From positions 24,492,513 to 24,556,512 of the forward strand of contig CM043968.1 of NCBI GenBank assembly GCA_014529385.2: DNA of 64,000 nt, in the 5' to 3' direction. Under the pieces are notes generated by a model. The model worked only from the letters and a program-made list of their open reading frames with translations. It did no database searches and was not told the DNA's origin. Origin of the DNA: Adiantum capillus-veneris. Taxonomy: Eukaryota > Streptophyta > Polypodiopsida > Polypodiales > Pteridaceae. Of the stretch, positions 15,201-24,983 are shown in pieces. Position 1 is the stretch's first letter; every line of letters starts with the position of its first letter. Position numbers and translations under genes: made by a program.

Positions 15201-15783
15201 TGGCCGTTTTGCCAGAAAATGGAAGTGTTGATGGTACAGACGGGCTGGCTCTTCCACCTGTTTGTGGATGAGATCAACGAATGTAGCCGTGGATGTTTCC
15301 TTGGTAAATGTGCCCACTGTCTCTTGCCCGCATGGTCATCCCTTCATTGGGCAGTCTGAGTGCCTCTGCCACAATATCTTTTGTAATTACAACCTCGACC
15401 TTGTTTCCCTGGTTGTCTGATATTTGGGCGGTTCCGTCTTCTTTGATTGTGGACAGAAGCTCGTAAGCTTTCTGAAAGTCCACTCCGCAAGGCTCTTGTT
15501 CGTAAAAATGTCGGAGCCTCAACCTGCGGTTAGCCTCTTTGGTTTCTGGCTTTGCAGCTACATCATAGACCTCTTTAGGCAAGAGCTGCAACTCTACCTG
15601 ATGCCCTTCTTCACTGTAAAACCTGCCAATGAAAACCGTGGTGTAGTGTTCTTCCAATTGTTCTTTAGAAAGGTAGGATGCTTTTGCCGCCTTTACTGAC
15701 TCGGGGTCCAGTTGATACGGGGGCAGTTCTTGCAGTTTCTCCTTTTGGTTTAACTTCTTCTTGGCCTTCTCTGCGGCTTGCAT
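12241..15783 (-). pseudogene. Third ORF (ORF3): large coiled-coil protein of unknown function (copy B)
   Basis: The homologue of 3523-6944, about 1180 codons, less damaged. Segments on the minus strand: N-terminal part 15783-15274 (MQAAEKAKKK..., LPPYQLDPES, RFYSEEGHQVELQLLPKEVYD, VVITKDIVAEALRLP), continued after a frame change at 15317-15069; KRFKSGDESDDSSSE acidic stretch and REEMKRK basic stretch near 14900-14800; Pro/Glu/Thr-rich middle (14752-14010); coiled coil from about 14000 to 13370; conserved C-terminal domain 12738-12241 (GAMKFFKSLPDLSC, GFYARCMFLPSHN, TGFFTWRTKI, RFVGYSAVELKNRV). The start is placed at the ATG 5 nt after the conserved splice-acceptor-like site. Both copies keep the ends and the coiled coil. 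No enzyme motif is visible, and structural or nucleic-acid-binding roles are only guesses. Confidence 0.78.
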
Positions 15784-15970
15784 TGCTCCTGTTCAGTGAA
15801 TAGAGTGCAAAGTTAGCAAATTTGTCGGATTTTTCTCTGGAATGTCTTTTTAGACTGAAATGCTGATAATCTGGTCCAAATTGCTTCAAATCAATTTTTG
15901 AACAAGCAAAGATGCATAAAATCATGCAAGGGACAAAACTGTATGGTCAAAACAAAAATTTACAACCAAA

Positions 15971-15992
15971 GTAAATAATCGCAATTATTTAC
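15971..15992. repeat. Spacer palindrome 3 of 3 (copy B)
   Basis: A 22-bp palindrome with one arm change, GTAAATAATC / AATTATTTAC. It corresponds to 3319-3338 in copy A. Confidence 0.8.
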
Positions 15993-16261
15993 AACTGGAA
16001 TTTTCAACTTTTTTGTGAACTTGGCTTTATAGGCTTGAAGTATATGCGAATTACATGCTCTGAGGGAAATATGGGCTCATTTGGATGCATAGGTTGAAAA
16101 TGGTACCAGATTTTGGCTTTAGGTCTCTAAAATAGTAGATATAAAGGAAATTTGAGATTTTGAAATCCAAATCGACTCAAAATTGGCTAATGGGCTTATC
16201 TCAACATGTACTTTGGACGTATGATGACAAAATATCCAGATTCCTCAATTTTGACCAAAAA

Positions 16262-16283
16262 GTAAATAATCGCGATTATTAAC
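16262..16283. repeat. Spacer palindrome 2 of 3 (copy B)
   Basis: GTAAATAATC / GATTATTAAC around CGCG. Its centre is 291 bp from the centre at 15981 and 284 bp from the centre at 16556. Confidence 0.8.
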
Positions 16284-16545
16284 TTTTCTTCCAAAATTGA
16301 CATTTTTTGGCATGCATTGGTTCTATGCATGGTATAGAGCTTGGGTATGAATTATGAGGTGATTTGGATCAAGAAAAGTTGTTCATAACCCAGATTTTGG
16401 CTTTCAAAGACTTCTTTGCGTTTCTTGGCAATTCTGCAAGAAATGGGTGGTCATTTTGGCTCATACTTGATTTTTGGCATGTAATAGGTGTGTACACATG
16501 ATAGGTGAGGTGAATTGACAATTTCCAAGCAAAAATGATGCAAAA

Positions 16546-16567
16546 GTAAATAATCGCGATTATTTAC
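16546..16567. repeat. Spacer palindrome 1 of 3 (copy B), perfect
   Basis: A perfect 22-bp palindrome with core TAATCGCGATTA and outer arms GTAAA / TTTAC. It corresponds to 2745-2766 in copy A. Confidence 0.85.
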
Positions 16568-17991
16568 TACACTGACAAAAACTTTGCAAATCTCACAAAT
16601 TTTGACCTAAACATATTTCATACACCTAATACAAGTCCTAAATTGAATTTGGTCAAGTTTGGTCCTGATGGCATCACTTTGTGCTCTGTCGACTTTGAAA
16701 TCACCATTTTTTTTTATTACTCTATTTGTTGGGTTGGTCGGTCAACCATGAGGTTTTGGACTTGTTTGTAACATAGTCGTGAAGCTACCTGTCCAATTCT
16801 GGCTCATTTGGAGTCAGTTTGGGAGTCAGTTTGGCCTCGAATGTCGAATTTGATGCTTTGTAACCTTCGAGCCGTTTTCTGCTTTTCGAGGGTTTTACTT
16901 GATGGATTTCACCAAACCAATCATATACATTGTATATGAACCTCATTAGCAAGCCATTTGTGGAGTCAGGTCAGAATTCTGGCCTTTTCCAAAAACCCTA
17001 ATTGCTCTACTGGGGACCCCCTTGACCCCAGCCGAATGATCATCTGATGGTATGGAAAGGTTCTATTATGTTAGGGCATGCTATGGTTCAAATCCCATCC
17101 GATTTGGTCAAGTTGGCAAGCCGCTATGGTCAGTTTTAGGTCATAGGTCTTCTTGCACTGCTCAATTTCTAGGGTTTTTTCTTAGGGCTTTATACTAGCT
17201 ATCGGCCGTACAAAATGGATCATTGATGAGTAAAGAACTTACCCCTCATGTCTCGTGTGAGACGGCACTGAAAAAGGTCAACTGTGGGCTCCAGAAATGT
17301 CGCGCGAAAGAGGCTGAAATGCTCTCTTTGCAAAGGCTCCAAGTGGAAATGAGGTGGTTTTAGCCTAGGCTGGATATCAATACTTGGACTTCCCGAACCA
17401 ATTTTCCCCAGATCCCCCTTTAGTCCTATTAAGCCGTGAAATCTATGTTAGGCTCAAAAATTTTCAAAATCGGATTCCTATAGCTTATTCTGCAAGAATT
17501 TTGCAAAAGTAGGCCTGGCTACCCAATTTAGGCTTCCATCTTCTGATTTTGTTGAAAAAATTTGTGCTTGTCCACCCTGTCTTTTTTATCATCATCGTGT
17601 CTTCCGTTTTTCTATCTGAGCTTCCCTGCTATTTATTATTAATTTTTGACCTTTTTATTTGAAAAATCAAAGAAAATAGCAAAGTGCTCTAAAAAAGTAA
17701 AGTGAAAATCCAACAATCAAGAAAATATCTTGAAAAACACAACTTTATTGTTTTTGTTGGATTTCTCCATTTTTAAGTCTCCTTATCAACAAAAATAATG
17801 AAAAATACCCCAAAAAGGACTATTTTTGATGATTTTCTGATAGTATATACACTATTTACACTCGTCGGGAAGATATTATCAGTGAATTTTCCTTTGTCGA
17901 TGAATTATAAGGGCATTATTAGGTAATTTTGCAAAAAATCACACATTAACATGGAACTTTTTCCTCCACTCCAAACATTGCCCTTAATTAC

Positions 17992-18565
17992 TTAGTACTT
18001 AGTGCCCTTCCCTTCCACCCCTCCTAGATGGCGTTCTCCGGGATGACCGCGTGCATGGGTTGAACAATTGTGTCTATGCATAGTCGTGATGGGCTCTACC
18101 ATGATATGAAGATCAATGCAATTCCACTCAATATGTTGTGTAAGAGTTGGGTCTTGAGTAAATAACTCAAGGGTTTCCGATGTCGAGGTTTGTTGTTGAT
18201 GTCTTCCAAAGAGCAAAACTTGTAGCTTATGTGCTCTCTCTTTTGATAGTACCATCAGGGTGTTTTAGCACGCTGATTGCTTGAGCTATTGGTAGCACGT
18301 TAGACTGTTGTAGAGCTTTTTCTCGCCATTGGTAGCTCGGTCGGCTTGGCGTTGCATGGTGTGTTAGAGTTTGTTGAGACTTAACTCGCCACTGTTTGTT
18401 TGGTGTTGTGGTGTGTTGAGAAGATAAGTGCTCCTTTTTCTCCCAAACCTTTTTCATGTTATGTTCCTTGTTCATAGATGCTCGATATTGTGCTCGAATC
18501 ATTGGAACCGTCTTCTGTTTCTTTGGTGAAGTTTTAGGCACCCATATCTGATTTGGTTTATCCAC
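17992..18565 (-). pseudogene. pol C-terminal tail after PR2 (copy B)
   Basis: Two broken frames (18565-18227 and 18255-17992) continue the polyprotein beyond the second protease-like domain: a basic, Gln/Ser/Thr-rich stretch with an IWVPK repeat and a tail with HIEWNCIDLHIMVEP. The tail ends near GGVEGKGTKY. It has no recognisable fold and matches copy A 780-1332. It is probably disordered. Confidence 0.5.
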
Positions 18566-18568
18566 AAG

Positions 18569-19087
18569 TTATGCTTTTGGTACCCAAATTTTCCTGACTC
18601 CTTGCATGCTACTTGTAGCATTTGGTTGTCGAGGAGATGGAGAAGATTTGCTTCGTGGAGTGGTCTTCTGATTGCATCTTTTCCATTCCTCCTTGCTTGG
18701 TGCAATAGGAACAATGAGTTGCCCTCCTTTAAGTGATAGCTTTAGCTGATTTGTATCCCAATCTGGTATTGCTTTGTATGTATGCATCCAAGGAATGCCA
18801 AGAATCATCGTCTCATTCATGTGTTCATCTGGCAAGCATACAAACTGATGCAGACATGAACATCCATGTACTACCACGTTCAAGTTGACTACTCCCAAAG
18901 AGTTGGATTCTTGTTGCATCCTTTGATTGTCGTTATTCCTGTGGGTCAATGCTTGACTTGTTGCCTTCTTGTATGTGGAATAACTGATTGCATTCACTCT
19001 AGCTCCTGTGTCTACCAAAGCATTGGTGCTATGATTGTTAGTTGTACTTTGATGCGCAGATCCATTCCATCTAACCAGTCTCGTCAT
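18569..19087 (-). pseudogene. Second retropepsin-like aspartic protease domain (PR2), copy B
   Basis: The frame reads ALVDTGARVNAISYSTYKKA, then GVVNLNVVVHGCSC, CLPDEHMNETMILGIPWM and HTYKAIPDWDTN: a DTGA active-site-type motif, a flap-like region and the ILG strand with a following aromatic residue, spaced as in retropepsins. The first strands before DTGA are damaged by a frame change, but copy A keeps them. The domain is encoded downstream of the integrase C-terminal domain, about 4.5 kb after the ordinary protease (DSGAG at about 23720). Two retropepsin-like domains flanking RT-integrase is not an arrangement I know for this superfamily. Confidence 0.78.
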
Positions 19088-19099
19088 CTATTGAAACTG

Positions 19100-19581
19100 C
19101 ATCTTTAGGTAATTTCCATTGTCGATCATCTATTTCCAAAGTGTTGATGGAAATGGTATCTTTTGATTCTTGAGAGCATCTTTACGCTTGAGCACCCGAA
19201 GTCTAGCTTCCTCTTGGGCTTCATCAATAACCTGTTGTCGCTTCATCTTCCTTTGTTTGGCTGCATGCATTCTCTCTAGCAATTCATTGGTTAGTGGCAA
19301 ATTGTATTTCTTTAAACGACATCCACTAATCCAATTAGCCATTGGTTCACCATCTAGGGTTGACAATTTTACTGCTCCACTTGGAGATACATCTTCAATG
19401 ATCAATGGTCCATTTCCCTTTTTCTTAAACTTGGGAATGTGTTGCTTAAGGGAATAGACTAGAACTAAGTCCCCTTTCTTGAAAGTTTTGGTGATTAAGT
19501 GGGAATCAAAAAACTATTTTTGTTTTCGCTTTTGTGCATAGATATGAGCTACAGCAGTTAGCCTTTGCTCGTCTAGCTTTT
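19100..19581 (-). pseudogene. pol: pol: integrase C-terminal domain (copy B)
   Basis: On the minus strand, after the core, comes a KGDLVLVYSLKQH-type strand (about 19500-19450), then a GPLIIEDVSPSGAVKLSTLDG segment (about 19405-19340) and RLKKYN. This matches the SH3-like C-terminal domain of gypsy integrases. A stop interrupts it near 19515. The charged helix after it (LLERMHAAKQRK, AQEEARLR) links to the second protease-like domain. I see no chromodomain. Confidence 0.7.
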
Positions 19582-20178
19582 CTAAATCTTCAAGTCTTTC
19601 TGACAATTCATGTCCAGTCCACTCAAGAGTCTGGCTACCCTTATCGGCAATAGAAATTCTATTGGTAGTATGGCATCAAGACCATAAACAAGGTTAAAGG
19701 GTGTGGCATTTAAAGCTGTTTTGAATGAAACTCGATAAGCCCATAGAGCAGCATGGAGATTCATTTCCCAGTATGTCCTTCTTGAACTAACCACTTTGGT
19801 CAGTACCGAGCTAAGAATTTTATTCGTATGCTCAGCTTGTCCGTTTGCTAGAGTGTGATAGGGAAATGATTTGTTATGTATAACCATAAACTCATTAAGC
19901 AAATACTCTATTACCTCGTTGAGGAAATGAGTTCCCTGATCACTTACAATCTCTATTGGCAGTCCATACCTTACGAATACATACTCATATAAGAATGCAG
20001 CAGTGGCTATGGCATCATTCTTTTGGGTTGCTTTAGCCTCGGCCCATTTGGTCAAATAGTCCATAGCTACAATGATATATTGAGTTTGGGTTCTATAAGC
20101 AGGTGGCTGTATCGGTCCAACAAAATCTATACCCCATTTTGCGAAGGCTCTAGCCCCCATCATTGGTCTTAAGGGCAT
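19582..20178 (-). pseudogene. pol: pol: integrase catalytic core (copy B)
   Basis: The RNase-H-fold core of a gypsy integrase, 198 residues open. The acidic triad is visible: Asp in GIDFVGPI, Asp in SDQGTHF and Glu in GQAEHTNKIL. Also seen are DYLTKWAEAKAT, RYGLPIEIVSDQG, ALWAYRVSFKTALNATPF and LVYGLDAILPIEF, all standard landmarks. The protein would insert the cDNA into chromosomal DNA. The catalytic residues are kept here, but the surrounding polyprotein is broken. Confidence 0.9.
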
Positions 20179-20931
20179 GTTGTCTACTCGTGTTGGCCTT
20201 TTTGCTTGTTGACAAGCATCACACCTTCAAACATATTCTTTGGCATCTGCAAAAAGTGTTCGCCACTATATGCCTGCCATCAAGATTGCTCTTGCGGTGG
20301 TCTCACTAGAAAAGTGACCTCCAGCTAATCCAACATGTGCTTGTTCTATAATCGGAATATAGTCGTTTTCATTTGCACAAAGACGCAAATGTTGATCTTT
20401 CCCTCTTCGATACAATTGGTTCTCAATAAGAGCATAGTCTCTTGCTTCAATTTTAATTGCTCTTTGACGGCGTTTACTCATATCCTCAGAAAACGTTCTG
20501 CTCGATAAGTAAGTAACCAGATAGTTACTCCACCTAGGGACATGTGACATTTGAAATAATGTTACATGAGGAATGGGTGGTTGTTTTTGACACTGAGGGA
20601 AATCTTTTACAAAAGATCTAACATCTCTCCTCATAGTCGGCCAAAATACTCCAAGTCTTAAGATTCGTTGCATAGTTTGGTCTTCCGCAAAGTGAAGTCC
20701 TACTATGGTAACATGTGCTTGACTTAGGTATTGATCCTTTTCTTCAGGGTTAATGCATAAAAGCAATATCCCGTCTCGATTTCTCTGATATAGCCTTCCA
20801 GCTAGTAATTGATACATGGTCGATTGCTCGATTAAATCAATTGTGATAGGAAGTGGTGAATCCACTTGAGCTATTGTCATCAATGACACAATTTTTTCCA
20901 ACCATCTAGGTATCATTTCCACGGAGAACAA
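20179..20931 (-). pseudogene. pol: pol: two tandem HHCC-like zinc-binding modules (copy B)
   Basis: Module 1 (about 20931-20580) reads QAHVTIVGLHF, then RILRLGVFWPTMRRDV, then PQCQKQ. Its first Cys is missing. Module 2 (about 20560-20180) reads QLYRRGKDQHLRLC, EQAHVGLAGGHF, then RCDACQQAKR with both Cys. Each is preceded by a LYxR(N/G)xD-type strand, so the unit of duplication is the strand plus the zinc finger. Ordinary gypsy integrases have one such module. In-frame stops (TAG before WRTLF, TGA before RCDAC) show decay. Element C (41267-42241) has a single module. Confidence 0.75.
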
Positions 20932-20954
20932 ATAGGCATCTGGTAGATCATCGT

Positions 20955-21340
20955 CTACCCCTTTAGGTGATTCCCCTGAAACATCCTGGACAAATGATCT
21001 ACTCTTTGGTGTGTAGTGCCTTTTTTTACAACCACAGTGAAATAAAATTCAAGAAGAATGATGAACCATCTCACTATTCTTCCTGTGCTGCATGGCTTGT
21101 TGACCAAATATAGGTCCACAAAGAACACAAACATGTTGGCCAATAGGTAATGTCTATACTTTTTAACGGCATAGATCATTCCTAGTCCTTCTCTTTCAGT
21201 GGTGGTGTAATTCTTTTCTGCCATGTTCAATTGTCAGATAGCATAAGAAATAGGAAAGTCCATTTTCTAATCTCCTGGTTGAGCTAGTCTACAAACAATA
21301 GCAAAGTTTGAAGCATCTACATGTACACAGAATACTTTAT
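20955..21340 (-). pseudogene. pol: pol: RNase H domain (copy B)
   Basis: Motifs of the gypsy RNase H: HVDASNFAIVCRLAQPGD at the start of the domain, then EKNYTTTEREGLGMIYAVKKYRHYLL, and VNKPCSTGRIVRWFIILLEF. The segment DHQAL expected between FVD and LYLVNKP is shortened, removing a conserved part. A stop splits the domain near 21266. It would remove RNA from the RNA-DNA hybrid in replication. Confidence 0.85.
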
Positions 21341-22317
21341 CCCAATCGGGTGCTTTCAGTGTTGGAGCTGAGGTGAGAGCTTGCTTAAGCTTCATGAAGG
21401 ATTCTTCACATGCCTCGGTCCATTCAAAGTGCGTAATCAAGCTATACATGGGTTTTGCAATTATAGCATACATGTAGATGAACCGTCGGTAATATCCACA
21501 ATGTCCCATGAAGGCTTGTACCCCCTTGACTGTTGTTGGTCTTTGCAAATCAGCAATGACATGAATCTTTTCAATATCGGTGGCCATGCCATTTTTAGAC
21601 ACTATATGTCCAAGAATTTTTCCTTGTCTTCCCATGAATGTGCACTTTTCAGGATTTAAGCAAATCCTATAAAGTCTACATTTCTCGAATACCTTTTTGA
21701 GGTGTTCAAAATGATCAGCTCGGATTGACGAATGTACACATAGATCATCTATGTATACTTCCAAGAATTTCCGAAGATACTCTTTGAAAGCATGGCTCAT
21801 CAATCTCTGAAATGTGGCTGAAGCATTAGTTAACCCAAACGGCATAACCCGATAGGCAAATATACCCCATTCTGTTGCAAAAACGGTTTTATGTTGATCT
21901 TTTGGGTCTACCAAAAGTTCATTGTATCCCGAAAAACCATATAAGAAGCAGTAAGCTTCTTTTTCTGCCACTCGTTCTAAGACATGCTCAGTTATCGAAA
22001 GAGAAAATTTGTCTCTAATGGTAGCTGCATTCACTTTTTTGAGATTAACACACTCATAATTTCCCATTCTTCTTAGGTACTACCACAATTGGAGACACCC
22101 AATCAGTGTGTTCAATTTCGTAAATGAATTCGGATTCCTTCAATTTTTCAATCTCTTCTTTGATCTTTCTGGCACATGTTTCGTTATAAGTGTATGGTCT
22201 CTGTCTACTTGGTTTCGCATCATCTCTTATGGGTATAGTATGTTGACAGATTTCTGGATTGACACCCTTGAGATCCTTGTAAGACCAAGTGAAGATATCC
22301 CGATATTCCTTTAACAA
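21341..22317 (-). pseudogene. pol: pol: reverse transcriptase (copy B)
   Basis: The N-terminal part (22317-22054) has MLKEYRDIFTWSYKDLKG..., KLKESEFIYEIEHTDWVSPI and VVVPKKNGK, the gypsy RT entry. After a frameshift the core gives FSGYNELLVDPKDQHKTVF, PFGLTNASATFQRLM, and the catalytic VYIDDLCVHS at about 21760. The thumb and connection follow (LNPEKCTFM, GVQAFMGHCGYYRRFI). The YxDD box is intact. Confidence 0.92.
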
Positions 22318-22329
22318 GCTTAAGCAAAA

Positions 22330-23208
22330 GCTTTTCTTCTTCTTCTGTTAGGTCATTGGCAATGTAAGCTGGTCTAGGCTCTTCTCGTGGTTCAGTTAGT
22401 CTACCCTTTTAGTGTGTTCAGGTCCTTCGTAAGACTCACCTTGTTTCCATAGTTCCCTAACAGGTTGTTCAATTATGATTTTCCGATCTTGGAGAGTATA
22501 CTTTTTGTAATGGGATGGAACATGCATTACATCCTTACCATCCTCTTTCGTGGTTTCCATTGCTGTGGTGTATATCTCCTTTAGAGCTTTTTTCAACTCT
22601 TGATATTTCTTTTTCCGCTCGACTCTGGTCATGAGTGTTTATTATCCTGATGTTCTTCGTGAGTACCCTTCCTTGTTTTTCTCGATGTTTGAGACATTTT
22701 TGAGTTTCTGTTTGAAGGATATCTACCAGTTATTTTATCCTTGACACAATCATTGGCATCTATCTGCATAAGGAATTGTGTTTTACTGGAGGCTGATGGC
22801 ATAGGTCGTGCTTTCACAATTTTAGTGTCTCTCTTTCTCCTATACCATTTTCGTCTTCTTGATTTCTGGTTTGGAAAGTCAAAAAACTTTTCCTCCCCTC
22901 CCTTTAAGAGTAGCTGAGCCCTCGTATGTTCTTTTTCTGATCCCGAATCTTCTAAGGTAGCTGAGTGTTTATCTAACTCATCAGTTGCGTCATAATAGAG
23001 GTCAGAAAAGATTTGTTGAGCTTTTAGCAAGTCCTTTGTTTCCTCATCTTTGTTTTCAATGTTAAGGACTGACATCATTTGGATGGGTATTATGTCGTAG
23101 CCATCCTCATTGCAAAATTGAGTAGGCATAGACGTATTCACACATAAATCCATTGTTGCTAAAGTTTGAGTCCACTCGAATGGTTTGAATAAATGTTCTG
23201 GAAAGGGT
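22330..23208 (-). pseudogene. pol: protease-RT linker (copy B)
   Basis: Broken frames (23153-22629 and 22632-22396) cover an acidic then basic linker with FPNQKSRRRKWYRRKRDTK and KKYQELKKALKEIYTTA. No known catalytic domain is recognised. The position between protease 1 and RT matches the variable spacer of long gypsy polyproteins. Confidence 0.5.
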
Positions 23209-24107
23209 TCAGGTATGTAGGCTTCGTCTGTACAGTCCCTTTCTAGGATACATTCCTCTCATCTCAAGCTTCCATTTTTTTGAAGCTCCGCACATCCAAA
23301 TAGGAGTGTCTTTGTTTAACCAAGATGGGAGTTTAGTTTCGGCCGAAGAGACTGAAACAAACTCTTGGATGGGTGTTTTCAAGACAACTCTATAGGTGTG
23401 ATCTTTTAGATTGACTCTTGTTATAGATCCCACTTGCTTCAAGTACAGATAGTCGTTTCCCCAATTTTGGATAAGTTGACATGTCACATGAAAGGTCTTC
23501 CCAATATGATTTCATAGTTGATTTTCTTCCCAAAGTCTACTATAGCAAAAGTGTGTTGATATTCAATTCCATACGAGTTGACTATCACTTTTTCTAGTAG
23601 CCCTAGTGGTCTCTCAATGTGTCGGTCAGCCAACTATAATTTCATTCGTGTTTGTCTAATGGCTGGCTGTCCCTAGGATTCCCATACTGCTTTAGTGGCT
23701 ATGGCTATGCCAGCTCCACTATCCAATATTTCCATGGTTTCAATGTCATTATATTTCACTGGGAGGGTAGTGTTTCCTTCTTCCCCTTCACAATATTCTC
23801 CGACCTTGTTCATAGGAATTGATTGAATCTCTTTGTTTTCCATTTCATTTTTCGAGTTTCCCAGATTCTTAGAGATTAACCCCGTTATCCCCACCTTCTC
23901 TAGGATTTTCTGTAAATCGTTCCATAAGTATGGCCTGAGTTTCAACAGTTCTCCCAAAGTAAGAGTGTGTTGGATAGGTGTAGACATTATTGAATGAATG
24001 TTGTCTACTTCTAGGGTCTGTTTGGCTCTTTTTACTTGAGTGGTCTTGCAAATGATAGATTCATCTTCGTTATCTCCCAAGTAAGAAGGAAATGTTTTTA
24101 ATGTCAT
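23209..24107 (-). pseudogene. pol: pol: ordinary retropepsin-like protease PR1 and following strand region (copy B)
   Basis: At about 23720 the motif MEILDSGAGIAIATKAVWES contains DSG, the catalytic triplet in its Ser form. After a stop, the frame continues with a GLLEKVIV strand and a YEIILGRPFM motif near 23490-23500, the ILG strand of retropepsins. Further down (23487-23209), WGNDYLYLKQVGSITRVNL matches a segment also present in element C (39438-39836). This is the usual protease between gag and RT, so the DTGAR domain at 18569 is an extra one. Confidence 0.78.
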
Positions 24108-24119
24108 TGGTTTAGATAT

Positions 24120-24938
24120 TCATGAAGCCTCTGATCCACAATCCCCGTATAAGTATTGTAAATCCATGTTCATATCAGATGGTAGGTTAGCTAACCAGAC
24201 TTCCTCTATAGGAGCTGACCTTATAGTTAGGCTCCCATCATTGATCTCTCTTACCTTTTCCCATAAGTGTCCTGGCCAGTCTTCCTCTACGAATGGAATT
24301 CCGTCTAAGGCATCTTCACTATCCGGCACTATGAGCTCTAGTTCATTTGTTTCAAGGTGGCGTTCTGCCACCACATTGGATTTTGCTTCCATTTCTTCTA
24401 CCACAAGCTCTTCCAGTTTTGTAATACTTTCAAGCTTGAGTTTTTGTTTATCCAGCATTTCTTGCGTGATTCTTACCAAGTTTTGATAAGCTTCCAGCTT
24501 AGCTGCTTCCATGTCTGGAGATGGATAGTTTTTCCATTTGTTTTCCATGTTTTGGCTTGCTTTAAGTCCTTCTTGGTAGGCTTCCAAGGCAGCATTGATA
24601 GGCTCGAAAATTTTATCAACCAGAATGGATCCTCCAGATTTCACGGTTGTTTCTTTGAATTCACTATCAGTTTCTTTCAACTTCTCTTGGGCTAATATTT
24701 TTGCTTTCTCTTCGTTTTCAACCCGTTGTTTTTGTTTTCTCATCTCATATCTTTTGCTTCTGCTCCTTTTGATTCTTTGAGAAGAAACTTTCGTGTTCGT
24801 AGAATCATCAGAGGAATTGTGTTTCTTTTTCTTTGCCTGGGCTCTAGTGATTACTTTGATTGGAACAATCGGTTCGCTCTCTGATGAGCTACTAGGCATC
24901 ACTTGGACTATCTTGACTACAGTTTTTCCCTTGTTCAA
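24120..24938 (-). pseudogene. gag-pol linker region (copy B)
   Basis: 272 codons open. It begins with VPIKVITRAQAKKKK, a TRAQAKK-type motif common near gag-pol junctions, then a basic stretch (QRIKRSRSKRYEMRKQKQR) and a long helical charged region (EAAKLEAYQNLVRITQEM, KLKLESITKLEEL) likely to form a coiled coil. It ends with an acidic part. No enzyme domain is seen. Element C has a short counterpart (VPVNVLTRSM, 38215-38424). Confidence 0.6.
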
Positions 24939-24983
24939 AGGATTCTTAGAACAATCTTCCGGAAAGTGTCCTCTCTATTTGCA

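Larger units (their letters stand above)
15789..17242 (-). other. Candidate intron 5' of the third ORF (copy B)
   Basis: On the minus strand the donor is ATGAGGGGTAAG at 17248-17237 and the acceptor is CACTGAACAG at 15789, with a branch-like CTAAC at 15816-15812. The third-ORF ATG follows after GAGCA. Length is 1454 nt against 1435 in copy A. Conservation of both sites in two diverged copies supports real splicing, but this is inferred. Confidence 0.55.
15784..17991 (-). other. Non-coding internal spacer between pol and third ORF (copy B)
   Basis: 2.2 kb without a supported frame, the counterpart of 1333-3522 in copy A, with the same landmarks in the same order: TACTATCAGAAAATCATC near 17830-17850, donor at 17242, a palindromic ATATACAATGTATAT-type stretch near 16925-16940, and palindromes near 16556, 16272 and 15981. 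Confidence 0.7.

Noticed and set aside
12241..15783. ORF3 as a retroviral-type envelope gene
   Set aside because: No signal peptide, membrane segment or cleavage site is visible. The position fits, but position alone is not enough.
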